Assembly: GCA_963513935.1 (NCBI GenBank)
Contig: OY740777.1
Location: 20,059,271-20,123,270 of the forward strand
Length of the DNA: 64,000 bases
Direction: 5' to 3'
Source: Aphrophora alni
Lineage: Eukaryota > Arthropoda > Insecta > Hemiptera > Aphrophoridae
The translations under genes were made by a program, and so were the position numbers. Below, one piece after another: positions 58,331 through 64,000 of the stretch. Positions within the stretch are counted from its first letter, which is position 1. Each line of letters opens with the position of its first letter. Under the pieces are notes generated by a model. That model was not told the origin of the DNA. It saw only the letters and a list, made by a program, of their open reading frames with translations, and did not search any database.

Positions 58331-59449
58331 ATTTAATTTCCTTATCTCTTCTTTATTGACATTCTTAACTAATACTTGGCACTAAGTTTCTCACTAAGTG
58401 TGGTGTTTGTAAAACAAAACATTAACATATCATGTTCCCATTTTCAAGGTACTGTATATAGTCCACCTGTTAATAATTAATATAGATAACCTATTACTAT
58501 AGAAAACCTATTTGGAAAGGGAAAAAAATTGATGTCTTCTCATTTCGGAATTATTTATAACTAGATCTACAACAAAAATTTGAGGATCTCCGAAATCTCA
58601 AGTGCATCAACTCACACGTAAAATGACAACTTATTTTATGCCATTTTCATAACTGATCTTTGCTTTCAGTAGTCTTATCTGTTGACGAGGAAACCCAATA
58701 TTATTTTTAAACCACTTTTTTTTTTTTTTTAATTACAAAATTTAGTAATGTCCTACATACATGGGAAAATAGATCAGAAATGAAGACTTTTGTTGCTTTG
58801 TTTATATTCATATCGCTTACACATGGCTATACATTGATCATTATAACTGACAATAACTTTCTACTTTTTACATCATTTCACTCAGGGTATCTTTTCAAGG
58901 ATTTATAGTTTTTGTCTCTTACCAAAACACCAGTACAGAATTTCACTTTTTTCTTAAAAATGTATTTCGAAATAACTTCAATCAATGATTTCTTAATTTA
59001 TTTTAAATTACAGGGGAAGATTAATTTTATTGCTGATGCAATGTCACAAAACAAACATTAACTGTTATATTTATATATTAATAAGAGGGAAACGACACTA
59101 AGTATAAAACATTGAGACTTTCTAAAACTTATTTTTTTTTAAATAATAATAAAAAATAAAAAACCAACAACAACAACACATTCATCACACTCTCCCCATG
59201 AAAGTCTTTATTCAAAGGAATTTATGTGTGTTAATGATTTTGTTTTGTTCAAGTATTTCTTATGAGAGATATGTTGGTAGACAGAAAGATCCCCTCATAT
59301 CAACTTTATGAAAACTAATACATTTTATGCTTTTAATATTTATTTAATGCAGTCGAAGCTAAATAAATTTAATAAATCTAGTTCTAAGCAAACAAAGTAG
59401 TGGGATGAAATCCTCTTTTTTAAGGTTCATTCATTTTTTTGCCAATTAT
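58331..59449. other. Intronic DNA, unassigned
   Basis: AT-rich with T runs near 58720 and A/T tracts near 59130. No recognised feature. Confidence 0.4.
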
Positions 59450-59960
59450 TCCCATAATTTTCATTTACTTACAGGTCGATACACTAGTTAGGTATCATCA
59501 TTAATATTCAAATTAAATCCGGCAGAGCAATGTGTGAAAAATTAGGATGTTTACAACAACGATGTGAACAATTTTTTTTTGTTTTTGTTTTTTACCTCCA
59601 AACCAGCATTTTTGTAGGAAATGGTGAACAATACATTTCCTTTGGGTTGATAACAAAACAATTTTGAGGTCTGTATTTTTTTATTTTCTGTGACAGTTAT
59701 CTCCAAATTTCAAATTAGGAAAATATGAAGCAAAAAATCTGGTGATAATACCAGAACCAAATTTGAAAGAAAAAAAAATATCGGCCCACTTATTCGGGCT
59801 GCAGAGAACATTCCAAGACAACAGACAAGACTGTACAGACATTCCAAAAACAACTTTTGAGACTAATGAGACCTCAAAACCGATATTTCAAGAAAACTTG
59901 ACATTGATATTTTTACCCATCTCATAACTTTCATCGTACTATGCACAAGTGAGAAAGTAA
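59450..59960 (+). repeat. Dispersed repeat C copy
   Basis: Contains TTACCTCCAAACCAGCATTT, TATCGGCCCACTTATTCGG, GAGACCTCAAAACCGATATT and CATCTCATAACTTTCATCGT. The 61-codon open frame inside is part of the repeat. Confidence 0.5.
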
Positions 59961-60599
59961 AAATTGGCTGACAAATTATACGTCATCTTCTACGATTTGC
60001 TTGCCCAACGAATTAATCAAAGCTATTATAAAAAGTAATTTATGAATGAAATCTGGCAAAAATTGTACAACAAAAGATGTTTTCTTAAATGTTTCCTCTA
60101 CGCACATTCAACGCGGAATGGTATTTGATAACTGCTTCTCAAATACAGACTACTATTTTTTTTCCTTTACAAGTTTTTATTAAGGATCTTACATTTTAAT
60201 AGGGAGTTCTTGTCCATTTACAAGCCTGCTTCTTTGTAGATTCAAGTTGAAGGGAAAGTTTTATTTTGATTAAATACGCTGCAAGCCAATCATGTCCAGT
60301 GTAAGAAACAGTAATTGTGTACTTTTTTTTTTACAGTTTTCTTTCCAATAATGTCCAGTGCTAGACCAGTCTTTCCTTTAGAAAAGATTATTCTGCTGTC
60401 TTTGTGAAGCTTAATTTTGTTTTCTTAACAATTCAGTAATCTGTTAGTGTCTTGAGTGGTCTTGTAAAAATTGATCTTCTTTTGTCAATATACATAATAA
60501 ATCATATATCCCAGTACACACTGGATATTCTCTCAGGAGTCAATGTATCGATCATCATCGCTTTAAAAAAAGGAAGAAAATAACATAAAATAATAACAC

Positions 60600-60960
60600 C
60601 CCCCTCATCCAGCCCTTGAATACTCTAATATAGTGTTATAACTGGAAAGTAAGTAGAGTTGGTTGTGAGAAACCTGATAGGAAAGATGAAAAGAGGGATG
60701 TACAACACGGAATTCTTAATAATGAAGATTTTTTAATTCTGTTTCTGTTTTATGTTAAATAACTTTTCAAAAAATAATCATAATATCCTATATTTGTCAA
60801 ATGGTCATAATGTTAACATCAGGCTTGGAAGAGAACAAGAGTTGGTCAAGAGAGACCTGATAGGAAAGATGAAAGAAAGGGATCCAACCCATGATTGCAG
60901 GAAGGAAGAAAAAAGTCTAGACACATTTAAAAATAATTTTGGACCACAAACTTAAAAGGT
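60600..60960 (+). repeat. Dispersed repeat B, two partial forward copies
   Basis: GAAACCTGATAGGAAAGATG at 60669 and GGTCAAGAGAGACCTGATAG at 60843 head two copies of the same block. The second continues GATGAAAGAAAGGGATCC. Confidence 0.6.
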
Positions 60961-62079
60961 CTTAAATTATTGCCCAACCTAACCTGCCCCTCTTATGTAT
61001 ATAGCTTTTTATTTCATTTTCTGTTTAAAAATGAGAATTCACACTCAAAACAATTCACACATGATTCAAAGGCACAGATGCAGGTTCTTTGACTAGGAAT
61101 ACAGTGTGCTCTCCTAAGTTCTAAGTATAAAATATAATGGTAGAATGAGCAGTCTTACAAACAAAAAATTCAAATGAAGAATTTAATTTGATCTGTTTTC
61201 TTAAACATTACTGTATTACAGATGTTTTTTATTGTTTTCATTTATAGGAATTAAAACTTTTTTGTGTTTCATAAAATTTAAAATATTAAATATATTAGTA
61301 TTTACATGTGTCCCAAATTCTTTGTTTGATGAATTGGACCACCATACACAGAGACACAACAGTGGTGATGATAAAGAGCATTTTTCAGTTCAAGACAGTC
61401 AACATTGGAGTATTTACATAGATGGGGATATAAGGGATAATATTTACTTCCATTGCGATGCCAACAAATGGTAAATCCCAATCATAATGCAAGGAGCAAG
61501 CCACTCATAAAGCACTTTTATTCTTTTGCCTTGTTGAGTGGTATCCCTGTGTTCAGTATCTATATTATTTACTGAGACTTCTCGGTCTATTGTATTGTTG
61601 TGTCACATCAGGTGCTAAGTAGTAGCCACACTGGGTTTACAGAATGAGTTATTGAAATGTTAAGAGACAAGTCCGATAAATTTGATCTTATGATTATATG
61701 CAGAACTAATTTTTTGCAGATTTTTTTTTTTTATGATAGTCCAATATCACTAACATTGCAAAATTTATGAATCTGCAGTGTTCATAAGGTTAGTTTTTAC
61801 ACCAATACACCTACCTACCCCTCATGCATGATTTTTCGCATTTATTCTGATAATATCTTCTTGCTAGATGGGCGTAAAAATAAGTAATACCGTTGTCAAA
61901 GAAGATTGAAAATAATCTATAGAAAATAACAGAAATAATGCTATTGTGAGGCAAATGTATTATTTAGCTTCTTTTTATACAATTATAAATAATTAATTGT
62001 CTTTTTTAGACCTTATTAACCTATATAAAAACCGAACTGCCTTAATGCTCACACTACACAATATATAGGCCACTAGTCT
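60961..62079. other. Intronic DNA, unassigned
   Basis: AT-rich. The 80-codon frame at 61232-61474 was read and not recognised: a hydrophobic start and a His/Asp-rich end, with no domain. I see no splice-bounded Ig exon here. Confidence 0.35.
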
Positions 62080-62084
62080 CAGGG

Positions 62085-62325
62085 CCTCACTATAGTGAGT
62101 ACAAACTTGGCCATCAAGAACAATCCTAGCTGGATCTATTTCTTTTTCACGTAGTATTGGGTTAGATATCTCTCTCTCTCTCTCTCTCTCTCGTCATTTC
62201 TATCTTAATCAATTCTTGTTCTCTTCTGAGACCCTGATGCTACAGTAATCATAAACTAAGGGTCTCCATTTTATCTTTATCCCCCTTTTTTTAGAAGGTA
62301 ATGATGACAGAAATGTATTTCACGT
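62085..62325 (-). repeat. Dispersed repeat B, reverse copy with (CT)n
   Basis: Contains TGAGTACAAACTTGGCCATC, CCTAGCTGGATCTATTTC, a (TC)n tract at 62170-62192 and AGAAGGTAATGATGACAGAA. Confidence 0.55.
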
Positions 62326-62408
62326 TCAAAACAAACAAAAAATGTACATATATGTATGTGTATATATGTACGTATATATATGTACATTTTTTGTTTGTTT
62401 TGAACGTG
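62321..62408. repeat. 33-bp inverted repeat (hairpin)
   Basis: CACGTTCAAAACAAACAAAA with AATGTACATATAT is mirrored exactly on the other side of a 22-bp AT-rich loop. A TG/TA microsatellite follows at once. It coincides with the end of the repeat B copy. Confidence 0.85.
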
Positions 62409-62871
62409 TGTGTGTGTGTATATATATATATATAACTGATTAGTTATTTTTACCAAATTGTATACAGTTTCGTTGGAATAACTGAATGTCCAAAATGGTT
62501 AACTGGTAAAACAAAACCAAATGATTTGACACAGAGATCAATTCAGTGTCATCTGAAAGTTTTATAGCTATGTCTACTTCTTGGGATTAACATCAATGAA
62601 ACTATTCAACTGGCTAAACCTGAACCTGATCTGATGACCTGTTTATGACCTTGACCTTATTATACTCCTCCTTCATTCTTCATTCTACAGCTAGGCCTAT
62701 TTCATAAGATAAATATATTTCCTTTGTTGTATTAGTAATCACGAATTTGTTCATGAAAGTGTTTTAAAAATGAGATTGATCAAAAAAATTCTTACTGTTA
62801 AATTTAGTTTCATTAGAACACAATTGCCTTTTTACTGAGCAATACCCTAAATCAGTTGTTGTTTAAAGGAG

Positions 62872-62985
62872 AAAAAACCTCTCGGTCATCATTGCCTTAT
62901 AAGGAAAGAACATAAAATAAAGACATGCCTAGCATCAGAGTCAGAAAAGAACATAAAGGTGGTAAAGAGAGATGTTAAGAATTAT
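62872..62985 (+). repeat. Dispersed repeat B, forward copy
   Basis: CCTCTCGGTCATCATTGCCT, TATAAGGAAAGAACATAAAA and AGAGTCAGAAAAGAAC follow the family order. Confidence 0.55.
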
Positions 62986-63087
62986 GGTAACATTAATATT
63001 TAATTTTTATTCCAAGTCAAAAGACAATGCACAGGAAGTAAAGCATCATTGCAAAAGAACTCAAAAATTGATTCAATTGCTGACTTA

Positions 63088-64000
63088 CAAGCAATATTCT
63101 CATCACTCAGATACGACGGCAGCAACAGGGAGACCAGCCACCATTGACCAGAGATAGCCTTTCTTTGAAAGATTTCATGGATTGGATTTTGTAGGTTTAC
63201 TCAAGCGATATTCTCATCACACAGATACGATGGCAGCAACAGGGAGACCAGCCACCATTGACCAGAGATAGCCTTTCTTTGAAAGATTTCATGGATTGGA
63301 CTTTGTAGGTTTACTCGAGCAATATTCTCATCACTCAGATACGACAGCAGCAACAGGGAGACCAGCCACCATTGACCAGAGATAGCCTTTCTTTGAAAGA
63401 TTTCATGGATTGGACTTTGGCGGCAGCAACAGAGAGACCAGCCACCATTGACCAGAGATAGCCTTTCTTTGAAAGATTTCATGGATTGGACTTTGGCGGC
63501 AGCAACAGGGAGACCAGCCACCATTGACCAGAAATAGCCTTTCTTTGAAAGATTTCATGGATTGGATTTTGTAGGTTTACTCAAGCGATATTCTCATCAC
63601 ACAGATACGATGGCAGCAACAGGGAGACCAGCCACCATTGACCAGAGATAGCCTTTCTTTGAAAGATTTCATGGATTGGACTTTGTAGGTTTACTCGAGC
63701 AATATTCTCATCACTCAGATACGACAGCAGCAACAGGGAGACCAGCCACCATTGACCAGAGATAGCCTTTCTTTGAAAGATTTCATGGATTGGACTTTGG
63801 CGGCAGCAACAGAGAGACCAGCCACCATTGACCAGAGATAGCCTTTCTTTGAAAGATTTCATGGATTGGACTTTGGCGGCAGCAACAGGGAGACCAGCCA
63901 CCATTGACCAGAAATAGCCTTTCTTTGAAAGATTTCATGGATTGGACTTTGTAGGTTTACTCAAGAAATATTCTCATCACACAGATACGATGACAGCAAC
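63088..64000. repeat. Compound satellite with 380-bp higher-order period
   Basis: The core GCAACAGGGAGACCAGCCAC, CATTGACCAGAGATAGCC, TTTCTTTGAAAGATTTCATG and GATTGGACTTT is repeated with two kinds of join. A short join (GGCGGCA) gives a 76-bp unit. A long join (GTAGGTTTACTCxAGCxATA and so on) gives a 114-bp unit. Two long plus two short units make an exact 380-bp period, seen by comparing 63201-63580 with 63581-63960. The array runs off the right edge. Matching 107-codon minus-strand frames recur at 380 bp, but 380 is not a multiple of three. Confidence 0.92.

Noticed and set aside
61232..61474. 80-codon frame as a host gene or missing Ig1 exon
   Set aside because: No Ig motif, wrong strand for the receptor gene and no recognisable domain.
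63201..63904. Two identical 107-codon minus-strand frames that look like a conserved repeated protein
   Set aside because: They are the same 380-bp satellite period read twice. The period is not a multiple of three, there are no splice sites or flanking frame, and the composition follows the DNA repeat.
48084..64000. First half of Ig1 and signal-peptide exon of the receptor
   Set aside because: Searched on the minus strand for a Cys-x-Trp Ig exon with borders that end at phase 0. None found, so the exon is taken to lie outside the window.

Overview
This window is a piece of an AT-rich insect-like nuclear genome. Coding DNA is sparse, introns have canonical GT/AG borders, and DNA transposons, foldback elements, satellites and microsatellites are dense. 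A hemipteran source is a plausible inference from the style of the dispersed repeats, but nothing in the window proves it.

Only one host gene is recognisable. It lies on the minus strand and covers at least 1702-48083. Eleven exons (48083-47972, 20790-20646, 17883-17815, 17077-16866, 14617-14472, 14245-14086, 10871-10611, 9650-9495, 5828-5637, 4414-4233, 1834-1702) join in one uninterrupted frame of about 589 codons. All ten internal junctions agree in phase. The product is the end of one Ig domain, three complete Ig domains, two complete fibronectin III (FN3) domains and the start of a third. That order (four Ig, then FN3), together with the FN3 sequences, points to the DCC subclass of the Ig superfamily, closest to protogenin/IGDCC3/IGDCC4. 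The signal peptide and first half of Ig1 lie beyond 64000. The remaining FN3 domains, the membrane segment and the cytoplasmic tail lie before base 1. I found no exon for them inside the window.

Everything else is intronic. The 27-kb intron between the Ig1 and Ig2 exons (20791-47971), and the more than 15.9 kb upstream of 48083, are packed with mobile DNA. Several copies have both ends and target-site duplications visible: two pogo/Tigger-like elements (2779-3816, 12823-13724), a piggyBac derivative in TTAA (11443-12554), a DUF4817-type Tc1/mariner relative (23979-25096) with a hAT-like MITE inside it (24620-24856), a hAT element (31464-33046) with a LINE 3' end inside it (32472-32856), an orphan MITE (33204-33650), another Tc1/mariner relative (42971-43980), and a 1.5-kb palindrome with a second palindromic element at its exact centre (46097-47626). 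There are also Penelope-like 3' ends, Merlin-like and mariner remnants, LTR-like blocks, three satellites (40-bp, 69-bp and a 380-bp compound unit), and a long-inverted-repeat element whose centre contains the 3' half of a 5S rRNA gene (about 40525-40947).

No CRISPR array, operon or intact autonomous transposon was seen. The most unusual structures are the 5S-bearing foldback element, the nested palindromes, the inverted Penelope-like dimer with a hammerhead-like two-hairpin motif, and the period-3 higher-order structure of the 40-bp satellite.
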